Shown: piece by piece, positions 8,823 to 18,158 of the stretch
Layout: every line of letters starts with the position of its first letter
How positions within the stretch are numbered: the stretch's first letter is position 1
DNA from: Tsukamurella tyrosinosolvens
GTDB taxonomy: Bacteria; Actinomycetota; Actinomycetes; Mycobacteriales; Mycobacteriaceae
Length of the DNA stretch: 64,000 nucleotides
NCBI RefSeq assembly: GCF_900104775.1
Contig: NZ_FNSA01000003.1
Coordinates: forward strand, 3,658,001-3,722,000
Direction of reading: 5' to 3'
The notes under the pieces: model-generated
Told to the model about the DNA's origin: nothing
Database searches by the model: none
What the model saw: only the letters and a program-made list of their open reading frames with translations
Program-made: the position numbers and the translations under genes

Positions 8823-8857
8823 ACGCGGACTACGCGGACTACGCGGACTACGCGAGC
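8823..8857. repeat. 9-bp tandem repeat, three full copies and a partial fourth
   Basis: The unit ACGCGGACT is repeated three times at 8823-8849 and continues as ACGCG. The last copy contains the TAG stop codon (8848-8850) of the dehydrogenase at 8848-10023, so slippage here could move or remove that stop. It is probably a simple slippage product next to the palindrome. Confidence 0.8.
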
Positions 8858-10023
8858 GTCACCCAGCGCCCCTCGTCGACCGAGCGGGTCATGGCGTCGA
8901 GCGCGCGGGCGCTGCGCACCGCATCGTCGACGGTGGCGCCCTCGGGGACGCCGGTGACCACCGACCGGAGGAAGCGCTGGGCCTCGATGACCTTGAGGTC
9001 GTCGTAGCCCATGGGATTCGCCGCGCCGGGCTGGAACGCGGCGTAGTCGCCGCTGCCGGGCCCGACGTGCACCGCCGACACGGGCTGGTCCTGGAAGTCC
9101 GAGCCCAGTGACGCCTCGAGCTCGCCCATGCGCCGGTAGTCCCAGCGCACCATGCCGGACGTGCCGTGGATCTCGAAGCCGTAGGAGTTCTGCTCCCCCA
9201 CCGCGACCCGGCTCGCCTCGAGAACGCAGCGCGCCCCGGACGCCAGGCGCAGCTGCGCCGACAGGTAGTCCTCGTTCTCGACCGCGCCCCGCACGCCGGA
9301 CGTGGCGAGCTGGTGTCCCGAGGTGGCGCCGGTGGGCTCGGAGCGTTCGGGGATGAAGATCGCGGTGTCGGCGACCAGGGCGGCGATGTCGCCGAGCAGG
9401 TGGGTGACCAGGTCGACGCCGTGGGACCCCAGGTCGCCGAGCACGCCGTTCCCGCCGCGGCCCCGCTGGTAACGCCAGGTGAGGGCACCGTCGGGATGGG
9501 CGGCGTAGTCGCTGAACAGCCGGAACCGGGCGTGCGTGATGGTGCCGAGCCGGCCGTCGGCGATCATCGCCCGGGCGGCCTGCACCGCAGGGGCGTTGCG
9601 GTAGTTGAAGCCGACGGCGGTGCGCCGGTCGTTGCGCTCCGCGGCCTCGGCGACCGCGGCGGCGTCCGCCGCGGTCAGCCCGACGGGCTTCTCGATCCAG
9701 AGATGCTTACCGGCGTCGAGCACCGCGACGCCGATCTCGCGGTGCAGGAAGTTCGGCACGGTCACCGAGACGGCGTCGATCGACGGATCGCCGAGGACGT
9801 CACGCCAGTCGGTGTAGGCGGCGGAGGCCCCGAACCTGGTGGCGAACGCCGTCGCCCGCCCCGGGACGTCGTCCGCCACCGCGGCGAGCACCGGCACGGC
9901 CGGGCCGTCCGGGTAGTGATGCGGCACACGGGCGTACGCCTGCGCGTGCACCCGGCCCATCCAGCCCATGCCGATCACGGCCACCCGCACCGGGGTCGGA
10001 TCCTGCTGCGTACCGTCGTGCAT
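8848..10023 (-). CDS. Gfo/Idh/MocA family oxidoreductase
   Basis: A 391-residue dehydrogenase, the fourth of this family in 10 kb. Residues about 12-26 hold the glycine motif VAVIGMGWMGRVHAQ and the IEKPVG signature lies near residue 110. A GGAGGTGG ribosome site lies before the ATG at 10023. It is transcribed away from the MFS sugar transporter (10183) and converges on the isomerase gene. The C-terminus ends inside a 9-bp tandem repeat. Its place between isomerase and transporter suggests a role in the same sugar or cyclitol pathway; the substrate cannot be told. Confidence 0.9.
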   Translation of the reverse strand: MHDGTQQDPTPVRVAVIGMGWMGRVHAQAYARVPHHYPDGPAVPVLAAVADDVPGRATAFATRFGASAAYTDWRDVLGDPSIDAVSVTVPNFLHREIGVAVLDAGKHLWIEKPVGLTAADAAAVAEAAERNDRRTAVGFNYRNAPAVQAARAMIADGRLGTITHARFRLFSDYAAHPDGALTWRYQRGRGGNGVLGDLGSHGVDLVTHLLGDIAALVADTAIFIPERSEPTGATSGHQLATSGVRGAVENEDYLSAQLRLASGARCVLEASRVAVGEQNSYGFEIHGTSGMVRWDYRRMGELEASLGSDFQDQPVSAVHVGPGSGDYAAFQPGAANPMGYDDLKVIEAQRFLRSVVTGVPEGATVDDAVRSARALDAMTRSVDEGRWVTLA

Positions 10024-10083
10024 CGTGTGCCACCTCCGTCGTATCCAGCCGAACGGTTTCAGGATGCCACACGTTCGATAGTC

Positions 10084-10147
10084 ATGTCATGACATTCTTT
10101 CAATCTCGTCGAACTACTTGTCAAACGCTCCACCGGTCTGCTGTGAT
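10084..10147 (+). promoter_or_regulatory. promoter region of the MFS sugar transporter with palindrome and degenerate LacI-like site
   Basis: A perfect 12-bp palindrome ATGTCATGACAT lies at 10084-10095. A promoter-like pair TTGTCA (10118-10123) and TGTGAT (10142-10147) has an 18-base spacer, and within the spacer is AAACGCTCCACC, which shares CGCTCCA with the perfect operator at 6436-6451. This makes membership in the LacI regulon plausible. All three are inferred sites. Confidence 0.4.
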
Positions 10148-10182
10148 GTTCCTCACGCGGACAGCGGGAAGGACTTCGACAC

Positions 10183-11637
10183 ATGACGCACGGAAGCACC
10201 AGCACACCGGAGGGCGGAACAACACTGCCACCCCTGCGGCCGGGCCCCCACCAGCGGCGGATGGACCTGGTCGCGGTCGTCGCGACCTTCGGCGGACTGC
10301 TCTTCGGCTACGACACCGGCGTGCTCAACGGCGCGCTGGAGCCGATGAAGCACGACCTGGGCCTCACCACGACGACCGAGGGCCTGGTGGTGAGCACGCT
10401 GCTCATCGGGGCCGCGGTCGGCGCGCTGCTCTGCGGCCGGCTCGCCGACGCCATCGGGCGCCGGAAGACGATGATCATCCTCGCGATCGTCTTCTTCGTC
10501 GGCACCCTCGGCGCGGTCTTCGCGAACGACCTGGCGGTGATGCTGCCGGCCCGGTTCGTCCTCGGCCTCGCGGTGGGCGGCGCCTCGGTCGTCGTGCCCG
10601 TCTACCTGTCCGAGCTGGCGCCCACCGAACGTCGCGGCGCACTCGGCGGCCGGAACGAGCTGGCGATCGTCGTCGGCCAGCTCCTCGCCTTCATCATCAA
10701 CGCGATCATCGCGCGCGTCTGGCCGCCGCTCACCGACGCCAACCCCGACGGCCACCCCGGGGTGTGGCGGATCATGCTCGCGGTCTGCGCCGTGCCCGCC
10801 GTCTTCCTGTTCCTCGGCATGCTGCGGATGCCCGAGTCGCCCCGCTGGTACATCTCGAAGGGGCGCCACGAGGAAGCGCTCGCCGTACTGATGCAGGTCC
10901 GCACCGAGGACCGGGCGCGCGCCGAGATGGCGGAGGTCGAACACCTCGCCCACGAGGAGGAGGCCGCACAGACCGGCGGCTGGGCCGACCTCGCTATCCC
11001 CTGGGTCCGCCGCATCATGCTCGCCGCCGTGATCCTCGCGATCGCCCAGCAGCTCACCGGCATCAACTCGGTCATGTACTACGGCACCGAGATGCTCAAG
11101 ACCGCGGGCTTCAGCGACAGCGCGGCCCCGATCGCCAACATCTTCATGGGCGTCTCGGCGGTGATCGGCAGCGCCGTCTGCCTGTTCGTCCTCATCGACC
11201 GGATTCCACGCCGCAGGCTCATCATCATGGGCATGATCGCCGTCACCGTCTGCCACGGCCTCACGGTGCTGTCGGCGCTGATCCTGCCCGAGGGCAAGGT
11301 CCAGGCCTACGCCGTTCTGATCTTCGTCGCCCTGTTCGTGCTGGCGATGCAGACGGCGCTCAACGTGCCGGTGTGGGTGTGCCTGTCCGAGCTCTTCCCC
11401 CTGCGGCTGCGCGGCTTCGGCATGGGTCTGTCGGTGCTCGTGCTCTGGCTGACCAACGCACTCGTCGGGCAGCTCTTCCCCACGCTGATCAAGGTCGGTG
11501 GCATCGTCGGAACGTACGGCACGTTCTTCGTCGTTTGCGCGCTGTTCGGCTTCCTGATCTACAAGACCCTGCCCAACACGAGCGGCCGTTCGCTGGAGGA
11601 CTTGGAGGAGTCCTTCTCCCGCGGCGACTTCCGCTGA
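10183..11637 (+). CDS. MFS sugar transporter (IolT/XylE-like, sugar porter family)
   Basis: A 484-residue major facilitator with about twelve membrane segments. Sugar-porter signatures are clear: GGLLFGYDTGVLNGAL at the first helix, GRLADAIGRRK between helices 2 and 3, ELAPTERRGALGG after helix 4, PESPRWYISKGR near mid-protein and QQLTGINSVMYYG in helix 7. It is a proton-coupled importer of hexoses or myo-inositol. The ATG at 10183 has AAGGA upstream. The neighbouring Gfo/Idh/MocA genes favour inositol or a related cyclitol, which is inference. It is followed after 28 bases by a small UspA-like gene. Confidence 0.93.
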   Translation: MTHGSTSTPEGGTTLPPLRPGPHQRRMDLVAVVATFGGLLFGYDTGVLNGALEPMKHDLGLTTTTEGLVVSTLLIGAAVGALLCGRLADAIGRRKTMIILAIVFFVGTLGAVFANDLAVMLPARFVLGLAVGGASVVVPVYLSELAPTERRGALGGRNELAIVVGQLLAFIINAIIARVWPPLTDANPDGHPGVWRIMLAVCAVPAVFLFLGMLRMPESPRWYISKGRHEEALAVLMQVRTEDRARAEMAEVEHLAHEEEAAQTGGWADLAIPWVRRIMLAAVILAIAQQLTGINSVMYYGTEMLKTAGFSDSAAPIANIFMGVSAVIGSAVCLFVLIDRIPRRRLIIMGMIAVTVCHGLTVLSALILPEGKVQAYAVLIFVALFVLAMQTALNVPVWVCLSELFPLRLRGFGMGLSVLVLWLTNALVGQLFPTLIKVGGIVGTYGTFFVVCALFGFLIYKTLPNTSGRSLEDLEESFSRGDFR

Positions 11638-11665
11638 CCGGCCCGTTACTGACACGAGGAGCATC

Positions 11666-12019
11666 ATGACCATCATCGTCGCGGTCCCCGGCACCACCGA
11701 AGGCCCCGTCGCACTGCGCGCCGGCGTCGAGGAGGCGAAGTCCCTCGGCACCGATCTCGTGGCCGTCAATCTCGGCATCGCCGCACTCGACGTCTCGGAG
11801 GTCGAGGGCGAGGTGCCGATCACCGTCGTGGAGCGGACGGGGCGCGGCGACCGCGATCCCGTCGACGCCGTGCTGGACGAGATCGACGAGCGCGGCGCGA
11901 CCCGCCTGGTGATCGCGGTCCGCCGCCGGTCGCTCGTGAGCAAGGCGGTGCTCGGCAGCGTCAGTCAGCGCTTGATCCTCAACGCACCGATCCCCGTCCT
12001 CGCCGTCAAGGCCGACTGA
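11666..12019 (+). CDS. UspA-like universal stress domain protein
   Basis: A short 117-residue single UspA-type domain. The N-terminus IIVAVPGTTEGPVALRAG and the C-terminus NAPIPVLAVKAD match the first and last strands of Usp proteins, and a GSVSQRLILNAPIPV stretch corresponds to the family's GSVS.RLL..AP.PVLVV motif. The canonical nucleotide-binding G-2X-G-9X-G(S/T) is only partly kept. Ribosome site GAGGAG precedes the ATG. It forms a two-gene operon with the sugar transporter; the role is unknown, possibly stress-related modulation. Confidence 0.82.
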   Translation: MTIIVAVPGTTEGPVALRAGVEEAKSLGTDLVAVNLGIAALDVSEVEGEVPITVVERTGRGDRDPVDAVLDEIDERGATRLVIAVRRRSLVSKAVLGSVSQRLILNAPIPVLAVKAD

Positions 12020-12026
12020 GCCGCGG

Positions 12027-12800
12027 TCAGCGGTCCTCGGCGAGGCTGGTCAGCGTGCCGATGCCCTCGACGGTGACCGCGACGTGCTGGCCGGCCGTGA
12101 TCGGGCCGACGCCCTCCGGAGTGCCGGTGAGGATGACGTCGCCGGGCAGCAGGGTCATGACCGACGAGATCCATTCGACGATGTCGCCGATGGAGTGGAT
12201 CATCAACGACGTGCGCGAGTCCTGCTTGATCTGGCCGTCGAGCTCCGTGTAGATCCGCGCGTCGGACGGGTCGAACTCGGTCTCGATCCACGGGCCCAGC
12301 GGACAGAAGGTGTCATAGCCCTTGCCGCGGGTCCACTGGCCGTCGTGGCGCTGCTGATCGCGCGCGGTGACGTCGTTCGCCACGGTGTAGCCGAGGATGA
12401 CGTCCTTCGCCCGCGCGGCGGGCACGTCGCGGCAGGGCTGGCCGATGACGACGGCGAGCTCGCCCTCGTAGTCCACCTGCTCGGAGCTACGCGGCAGCTT
12501 GATCGGCGCCAGCGGGCCGATGATCGAGGTGTTGGGCTTGATGAAGATCACGGGATCCTTGGGCGCTTCGCCGCCCATCTCCGCGGCGTGCGCCGCGTAG
12601 TTCTTGCCGATGCAGACCACCTTGCTGGCGAGGATCGGGGCGAGCAGCCGCACGTCGTCGAGCGCCCAGCTGCGGCCCGTGAACTCCGGTGTGCCGAAGG
12701 GGTGCTCGGAGATCTCCCGGGCCCGGGCACCGTCCTCGGGGTCACCCTCGATGGCCGCGAACGCGACCCCGTCACTGCTGGCGATTCGTGCAAGGCGCAT
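12027..12800 (-). CDS. fumarylacetoacetate hydrolase family protein
   Basis: A 257-residue FAH-family enzyme. After an N-terminal domain of about 60 residues comes the catalytic fold with KNYAAHAAEMG and the metal-binding acidic residues of DYEGELAVVIG (E..E) and a later D in GYTVANDVTARD. The end GDVILTGTPEGVGP is the usual signature. Such enzymes hydrolyse or decarboxylate beta-diketo acids (for example acylpyruvates) in aromatic or sugar-acid breakdown. A TAGGCT hexamer ends 6 bases before the ATG, suggesting a leaderless mRNA. The gene converges on the UspA gene 7 bases away. Confidence 0.93.
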   Translation of the reverse strand: MRLARIASSDGVAFAAIEGDPEDGARAREISEHPFGTPEFTGRSWALDDVRLLAPILASKVVCIGKNYAAHAAEMGGEAPKDPVIFIKPNTSIIGPLAPIKLPRSSEQVDYEGELAVVIGQPCRDVPAARAKDVILGYTVANDVTARDQQRHDGQWTRGKGYDTFCPLGPWIETEFDPSDARIYTELDGQIKQDSRTSLMIHSIGDIVEWISSVMTLLPGDVILTGTPEGVGPITAGQHVAVTVEGIGTLTSLAEDR

Positions 12801-12890
12801 GCCGCGAGCCTACCGTTCGACTCCGATACTTCGATCCACTAGGCTTCGTCTCAGATAGCGAGCTTGCCGTCTCACTAGTTGGGAGTAGCG

Positions 12891-14111
12891 ATGGAGATGT
12901 CCGCCGCCCGGCGGTGGTGGATCCTGGTGGTCTCGATGACCGCAGCGATCACCACGACCGCCGCCGTGAACTGCACCGCCTTTCTCCTCCCCCAGCTCAT
13001 CCAGGGCGGCCTGAGCCCGCAGCGCGCCGGGCTGTTCGCCGCCGCCGCGCCCGCCGGGCTGCTGCTCACCACGATCCTGTGGGGCGTCATGATCGACCGG
13101 TACGGCGAGCGCCGCGTCCTGCTGATCAGCATGGCCGGCGCCGTGGCCGGGCTGGCGGCCGCCGTTGCGGCGTTCGCGGCGCACGCTCCCCTGTACGTCG
13201 TGGCCCTCGCACTGTTCGTCGCGTCCGCGATGGCGGCGAGCGGCAACGGCGCGAGCGGCCGGATCGTGGTCGGCTGGTTCCCGGCGTCCAGCCGCGGCAC
13301 CGCGATGGGCATCCGCCAGACCTCGCAGCCCCTGGGCATCGCGCTGCTGTCGTTGACGATGCCGCTGCTGGCGAGCCGCGCCGGCCTGACCGCGGCGATG
13401 CTCGTGCCGCTCGCCGTGGCCGTCGTCTCCGTCGTGCTGGTGTGGGCGTTCATCGTCGATCCGCCGCGGCCCGAGACCGGTCCCGCGGCGGTCGACGCAC
13501 GCGCGAACCCGTACCGGGAGGACTCCTTCCTGGTCCGCATCCACGCCGTCTCGCTGTTGCTGGTGCTGCCGCAGGGCGCGATCTGGACGTGGGGCATCAC
13601 CTGGCTGATCGTCGGGCTGCACTGGGCGCCCTCGACCGCCGGGCTGCTCATCTCGGCGAGCCAGCTGCTCGGGGCGGGCGGGCGGATCCTGGCGGGCGCC
13701 TGGTCGGACCGGCTGGGTTCGAGGACGTCGCCGATCAAGTGGATCGCCCTGGCCGCCGCCGCCTCGATGGGCGGGCTCGGCGCGCTCGCCGCGGTCGGCT
13801 CGCCCATCGCGGTGGTGGTGCTCCTCGTCGCGTCGGTCGTGACCGTCGCCGACAACGGGCTGGCGTTCACCGCGATCGCCGAGAAGGCCGGGCCCTACTA
13901 CAGCGGCCGCGCCCTCGGGATACAGAACACCGGGCAGTTCGTCGCGACGACCGCCGCCGGGCCGATCCTCGGCGCCCTGATCCACGCGACGGGTTTCGGC
14001 GCCGCCTTCGCCATCGTGGCCCTGGCCCCGCTGCTCGCCTACCCGCTGGTCCCCTCCGACGCGAAGGTCCCCGAACCGCAGGAGGCGGCACCGTCGTTGC
14101 CCCGGAAATGA
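12891..14111 (+). CDS. MFS transporter
   Basis: A 406-residue major facilitator with about twelve hydrophobic segments. The loop between helices 2 and 3 (GVMIDRYGERRVLLIS) carries the MFS motif A pattern. The ATG at 12891 has GGGAG upstream and is preferred over an in-frame TTG at 12879. It resembles organic-anion or multidrug type transporters rather than sugar porters, but the substrate is unknown. The TGA stop codon (14109-14111) is part of the 18-bp inverted repeat that follows. It is divergent from the FAH-family gene, with only 90 bases between. Confidence 0.88.
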   Translation: MEMSAARRWWILVVSMTAAITTTAAVNCTAFLLPQLIQGGLSPQRAGLFAAAAPAGLLLTTILWGVMIDRYGERRVLLISMAGAVAGLAAAVAAFAAHAPLYVVALALFVASAMAASGNGASGRIVVGWFPASSRGTAMGIRQTSQPLGIALLSLTMPLLASRAGLTAAMLVPLAVAVVSVVLVWAFIVDPPRPETGPAAVDARANPYREDSFLVRIHAVSLLLVLPQGAIWTWGITWLIVGLHWAPSTAGLLISASQLLGAGGRILAGAWSDRLGSRTSPIKWIALAAAASMGGLGALAAVGSPIAVVVLLVASVVTVADNGLAFTAIAEKAGPYYSGRALGIQNTGQFVATTAAGPILGALIHATGFGAAFAIVALAPLLAYPLVPSDAKVPEPQEAAPSLPRK

Positions 14112-14173
14112 CTTAACAGCGTTAGCCCAGGGCGCTTCCTGGGAGAACGCCTGCTGCTAACGCTGTTAAGTCA
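14109..14173. repeat. short inverted-repeat element related to the ends of the 44.3-45.3 kb element
   Basis: The 18-base arms TGACTTAACAGCGTTAGC (14109-14126) and its exact reverse complement (14156-14173) enclose a second small hairpin, CCCAGG-GCGCTT-CCTGGG (14126-14143). The left 34 bases match the left end of the element at 44268 with one difference. It lies between the convergent MFS and leuB genes and overlaps the MFS stop codon, so it may work as a terminator. No direct repeat flanks it (GAAAT on the left, AGGGC on the right), so it may be an old or deleted copy. Confidence 0.8.
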
Positions 14174-14216
14174 GGGCTGGGTCCGACGGTGCCCCGCCGG
14201 AGGGGTAGCCGACGGG

Positions 14217-15236
14217 TTATGCGGTGAGGGCGGCGGCGATGCGGTCGCCGACCTCGACGGTGCGGATCGGGGCGTCGCCGCGGGCGGCGAGGTCCGCGGT
14301 CACCGCGTCCTCGATCCGCTGCGCGCCCTCGGCGTTCCCGAGGTGCCGCAACAGCATCGCGGCCGACAGGATGGCCGCGGTGGGATCCGCGACGCCCTGG
14401 CCGACGATGTCGGGGGCGCTGCCGTGCACGGGCTCGAACATCGACGGGTTGGTGCCCGTCGCGTCGATGTTGCCCGACGCGGCCAGGCCGATGCCGCCGG
14501 AGATCGCGCCGGCCTCGTCGGTGAGGATGTCGCCGAAGAGGTTGTCCGTGACGATGACGTCGAACCGCGACGGATCGGTCACCAGGTAGATGGTGGCCGC
14601 GTCGATGTGGCTGTAATCGACGGCGACGTCGGGGAACTCGGTCGCCACCTCGTCGACGGTGCGCTGCCACAGCGATCCGCCGAAGACGAGCACGTTGGTC
14701 TTGTGCACCAGCGTCAACTTCTTCCGCCGGGTGCGCGCGAGCTCGAAGGCGAAGCGCACCACGCGCTCCGCGCCGAACCGGGTGTTCACCGACGTCTCGT
14801 TGGCGACCTCCTGCGGGGTGCCGACGCGGATGGCGCCGCCGTTGCCGGTGTAGGCGCCCTCGGTGCCCTCGCGGACCACGACGAAGTCGATCTCGCCCGG
14901 GTTCTTCAGCGGCGACTCGACGCCCGGGAAGAGCTTCGACGGGCGCAGGTTCACGTGGTGGTCCAGCGCGAACCGCATCTTCAGCAGCAGGCCGCGCTCG
15001 AGCACGCCCGGCGGGACCTTGCGCGGGTCGCCGATGGCGCCGAGCAGGATGGCGTCGTGCTCGCGCAGGGACGCCAGGTCCTCGTCGGTGAGCAGCTCGC
15101 CGTTGCGCTCGTAGCGGCGCGCGCCCAGGTCGTAGTCGGTGGTCTGGATCTCGCCGACCACCGCGCGCAGCACCTTGAGCGCCTCCGCCGTCACCTCGGG
15201 GCCGATGCCGTCCCCGCCGATCACCGCGAGCTTCAC
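14217..15236 (-). CDS. leuB: 3-isopropylmalate dehydrogenase
   Basis: A 339-residue decarboxylating dehydrogenase that catalyses the third step of leucine synthesis. [10 protein letters not shown] lies at the N-terminus, and the substrate and metal site is seen in [14 protein letters not shown] and the NAD loop in [10 protein letters not shown]. The GTG start overlaps the serA stop by four bases (GTGA), so the two are translationally coupled. The order serA then leuB matches M. tuberculosis serA1 and leuB (Rv2996c, Rv2995c). The gene converges on the MFS transporter across the inverted-repeat element at 14109-14173. Confidence 0.97.
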   Translation of the reverse strand: MKLAVIGGDGIGPEVTAEALKVLRAVVGEIQTTDYDLGARRYERNGELLTDEDLASLREHDAILLGAIGDPRKVPPGVLERGLLLKMRFALDHHVNLRPSKLFPGVESPLKNPGEIDFVVVREGTEGAYTGNGGAIRVGTPQEVANETSVNTRFGAERVVRFAFELARTRRKKLTLVHKTNVLVFGGSLWQRTVDEVATEFPDVAVDYSHIDAATIYLVTDPSRFDVIVTDNLFGDILTDEAGAISGGIGLAASGNIDATGTNPSMFEPVHGSAPDIVGQGVADPTAAILSAAMLLRHLGNAEGAQRIEDAVTADLAARGDAPIRTVEVGDRIAAALTA

Positions 15237-16819
15237 GACAGATCCACCTGCGCGATGGTGGTGGCGGCGACCGCGTCGCCGATGGCCTGCTGCACCTCGG
15301 CGGAGACCGGCTGGCTGACGCGCAGCAGCACCGTCGCGCCCGCACCCTCGGCGTCCTGGCTCAGCGCCGCGGCCTGGATGTCGATGCCGGCGTCGCCGAG
15401 GAGCGTGCCGATCTTGCCCAGCGAGCCCGGCTGATCGCCGTAGGCGATGAACAGGTTCAGGCCCTCGGCGCGCAGGTCGAAGTTGCGGCCGTTGATGTTG
15501 GTGACCTTCTCGACGCGGCTCAGGCCCGACAGGGTGCCGGCGACGTTCTGGACGGTGCCGTCGCCGTACACGGCGCGCACGTCGACCAGGCTGCGGTGGT
15601 TGGGGCTCTCCGAGACCTTCTCCAGCTCGACGGTGACGCCGCGCTCCTCCGCCAGGGCGGGGGCGTTGACGAAGGTGACGGCGTCCTCGATGACGGCCGA
15701 GAACAGGCCGCGCAGCGCGGAGAGCTGCAGGATATCGACGTTCTCGCTGGCCAGCTCGCCGCGGACGGTGACGCCGATCTTCTCCGGCAGCTGCCCGGGC
15801 AGGCCGCCCAGCAGCACGCCCAGCTTGCGGGTGAGCTCGAGCCAGGGCGCGACCTCCTCGTCGACGGCGCCGCCCTTGACGTTGACCGCATCCGGGACGA
15901 ACTCGCCGGCGAGGGCCAGGCGGACGCTCTTGGCGACGTCGGTGCCGGCGCGGTCCTGGGCCTCCGAGGTCGAGGCGCCGAGGTGCGGGGTCACGACGAC
16001 CTGCGGCAGCTCGAACAGCGGGCTGTCGGTGCAGGGCTCGGTCTCGAAGACGTCGAGGCCGGCGCCGAAGACGTGGCCCGACGTGATGGCGTCCGCGAGG
16101 GCCTGCTCGTCGATGAGGCCGCCGCGGGCCGCGTTGACGATGACGACGCCCTTCTTGGTCCGGGCGAGCGCCTCGCGGCCGATCAGGCCCTTGGTCTCCG
16201 GGGTCTTCGGGAGGTGGACCGAGATGAAGTCGGCGCGCTCGAGCAGCTCGTCGAGGGTGAGCAGCTCGATGCCGAGCTGCGCGGCGCGGGCCGGGCTGAC
16301 GTAGGGGTCGTACGCCACGATCTTGGTCTCGAAGGCGGCGAGGCGCTGCGCGACGAGCTGGCCGATGCGGCCCATGCCGACGACGCCGACGGTCTTGCCG
16401 AGGATCTCGACGCCGTTGAACGAGCTGCGCTTCCACGTGTGCTCGCGGAGGGTCTTGTCCGCGGCGGGGATCTGGCGGGCGGTGGCGAGCATCAGCGCGA
16501 CGGCGTGCTCGGCCGCGGTGTGGATGTTCGACGTGGGCGCGTTGACCACGAGGACGCCGCGCTCGGTGGCGGCGGGCACATCCACGTTGTCCAGGCCGAC
16601 GCCGGCGCGGGCGACGATCTTGAGCTTGGTGGCGGCGGCGAGGACCTCCGCGTCGACGGTGGTCGCGGAGCGCACGAGCAGCGCATCCGCCTCGGGGACC
16701 GCGGCGAGCAGGGCGGGGCGGTCGGGGCCGTCGACCCACTTCACCTCGACGTCGTCACCGAGCGCCTCCACTGTCGACGGTGCCAGCTTGTCGGCGATCA
16801 ATACCACGGGACGGGTCAC
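15233..16819 (-). CDS. serA: D-3-phosphoglycerate dehydrogenase, long type with ACT domain
   Basis: A 528-residue enzyme for the first step of serine synthesis. The NAD-binding motif [14 protein letters not shown] lies near residue 150 and the catalytic histidine motif VTPHLGAST near 285. The intervening ASB domain and the C-terminal ACT domain ([14 protein letters not shown] onward) give the mycobacterial long form, which is inhibited by serine. The start is a GTG at 16819 with GAGGAG upstream. The four-base overlap with leuB suggests one operon. The upstream gene is a PucR regulator 38 bases away in the same direction. Confidence 0.97.
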   Translation of the reverse strand: MTRPVVLIADKLAPSTVEALGDDVEVKWVDGPDRPALLAAVPEADALLVRSATTVDAEVLAAATKLKIVARAGVGLDNVDVPAATERGVLVVNAPTSNIHTAAEHAVALMLATARQIPAADKTLREHTWKRSSFNGVEILGKTVGVVGMGRIGQLVAQRLAAFETKIVAYDPYVSPARAAQLGIELLTLDELLERADFISVHLPKTPETKGLIGREALARTKKGVVIVNAARGGLIDEQALADAITSGHVFGAGLDVFETEPCTDSPLFELPQVVVTPHLGASTSEAQDRAGTDVAKSVRLALAGEFVPDAVNVKGGAVDEEVAPWLELTRKLGVLLGGLPGQLPEKIGVTVRGELASENVDILQLSALRGLFSAVIEDAVTFVNAPALAEERGVTVELEKVSESPNHRSLVDVRAVYGDGTVQNVAGTLSGLSRVEKVTNINGRNFDLRAEGLNLFIAYGDQPGSLGKIGTLLGDAGIDIQAAALSQDAEGAGATVLLRVSQPVSAEVQQAIGDAVAATTIAQVDLS

Positions 16820-16857
16820 TTGCGCTCCTCATTCACGGTGCCGGTTGCAGGGTCAGC

Positions 16858-18120
16858 TTAGTGACCTGCGTCGGGGGCCTTCCGCGCCGGGTTGCCGGGA
16901 GCCTGCGGGCCGAAGATCCGGCGCACCGCGAGCGCCACCTCCACATCGAGCCGGTCGTCGCCGATCTCCCGGCCCCGGCGCGCCACTGCGCGGCGCACCC
17001 GGTACTTCACCGAGTTCGCGTGCATGAGCTGCTGCTCGGCCGTCGCCTTGAAGCTGCCGCCGGTGCGCAGGAAGATCTCCAGGGTGCTGCGCAGCCGCTC
17101 GTCGGCGGCGGTGTCCCCGGCCAGGGCCCCGAGGACACCGTCGGCCCACGCCCGGGCGGCGCCGACGTCGTGGGCGACGAGGGCCGCGAGGCCCACGCCC
17201 GGGTCGGTCGCGACGAGCAGCGGCGCGTCCGTCGCGTCGGCGACCCGCTGCACCTCCCGGGCCGCCCGGTTCGTCGCGCGGAAACCCTCGAGGCCCTCGC
17301 GCGGCGGCCCGAACACGACGCGCGGAGCGTCCGGGTCGGCGGCGACGAACTCGCGGGCGGCGGCGATCGCCGTCTCTCCGCCGGCAACCGGCAGCCAGGC
17401 CCACGCGGTGAGCCGGTCGACCGCCATCGTGAGCGGCGGCGCGACGGCACCCGCCGCGGCGCCGAGCTCCCGGAGGAAACGCTCGATCCGCTCGACCTCG
17501 TCGACGCCCTCCGAATACCAGACGACCATCCCGATGTGGCTCGCGCGCAAGGGATACCGGATGCTCGCAGAGGCGGCGGCCACACTCGGCACCTCGCCGT
17601 CGAGGACCTCGAGGACGCGCACGGTCCGCGCCCCACTCCGGGCGTCCACCCACGCCGCCCGCTCGGTCTCGTACTCGTCGAGCACGCGCCGGGTGACGAC
17701 GTCGTTGTAGTCGAAGGACCAGCCGACGAGCCAGCGCATCGCCGCCTCGCGCAGTTCCTGTCCCGCCTCGGGGTCCGCGTCCAGCGCCTCGCCGATGAGG
17801 GCGATCATCGTCTGCTGCCCCAGGTAGTAGGCCCGGACGAGCGACGTCGCCGCCATGCCGCGCTGCGCCACCCGGCGCGGGTACTCGAGGGCGGCGAGCG
17901 GGACCTCGATCCGCTGCACGGGCACGTCGAGGACGATTGCGTGGGTGACGTTCTCGACGTTGGCCTCGACGCTCGCGGCCAGGGAGCCGAAGATCGCGTC
18001 GTCGGCGCGCAGGTCGGGAAGGTCGGCCGCGATCCGCTCCGTCATGGCGTCGGACACCGCGCGACGCGACGCCGCGCCCAGCACCCGGGCGATCAGCCTG
18101 CGCGGGGCGTCGGGGTCCAT
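16858..18120 (-). CDS. PucR/CdaR-type helix-turn-helix regulator
   Basis: A 420-residue transcription factor. The C-terminal 65 residues hold a PucR-type HTH_30 (LRTGGSFKATAEQQLMHAN then SVKYRVRRAVAR), the central part resembles the GGDEF-like CdaR region and the N-terminus is a sensor of unknown ligand. The ATG at 18120 is chosen because a TAAGAT hexamer ends 6 bases before it, which fits a leaderless transcript; in-frame GTG and TTG codons lie just upstream. It is divergent from the acyl-CoA synthetase operon, with two inverted repeats between (18159-18218), and is the likely regulator of that operon. Confidence 0.88.
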   Translation of the reverse strand: MDPDAPRRLIARVLGAASRRAVSDAMTERIAADLPDLRADDAIFGSLAASVEANVENVTHAIVLDVPVQRIEVPLAALEYPRRVAQRGMAATSLVRAYYLGQQTMIALIGEALDADPEAGQELREAAMRWLVGWSFDYNDVVTRRVLDEYETERAAWVDARSGARTVRVLEVLDGEVPSVAAASASIRYPLRASHIGMVVWYSEGVDEVERIERFLRELGAAAGAVAPPLTMAVDRLTAWAWLPVAGGETAIAAAREFVAADPDAPRVVFGPPREGLEGFRATNRAAREVQRVADATDAPLLVATDPGVGLAALVAHDVGAARAWADGVLGALAGDTAADERLRSTLEIFLRTGGSFKATAEQQLMHANSVKYRVRRAVARRGREIGDDRLDVEVALAVRRIFGPQAPGNPARKAPDAGH

Positions 18121-18158
18121 CACCAAATCTTAGCGCGCATCACGGAATGATTCAGCGT

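Noticed and set aside
14217-16739. Single long frame spanning serA and leuB
   Set aside because: Only its last 340 codons are the leuB frame; the first part is an out-of-frame reading of serA. The GTG at 15236 with the GTGA overlap gives the true leuB start.
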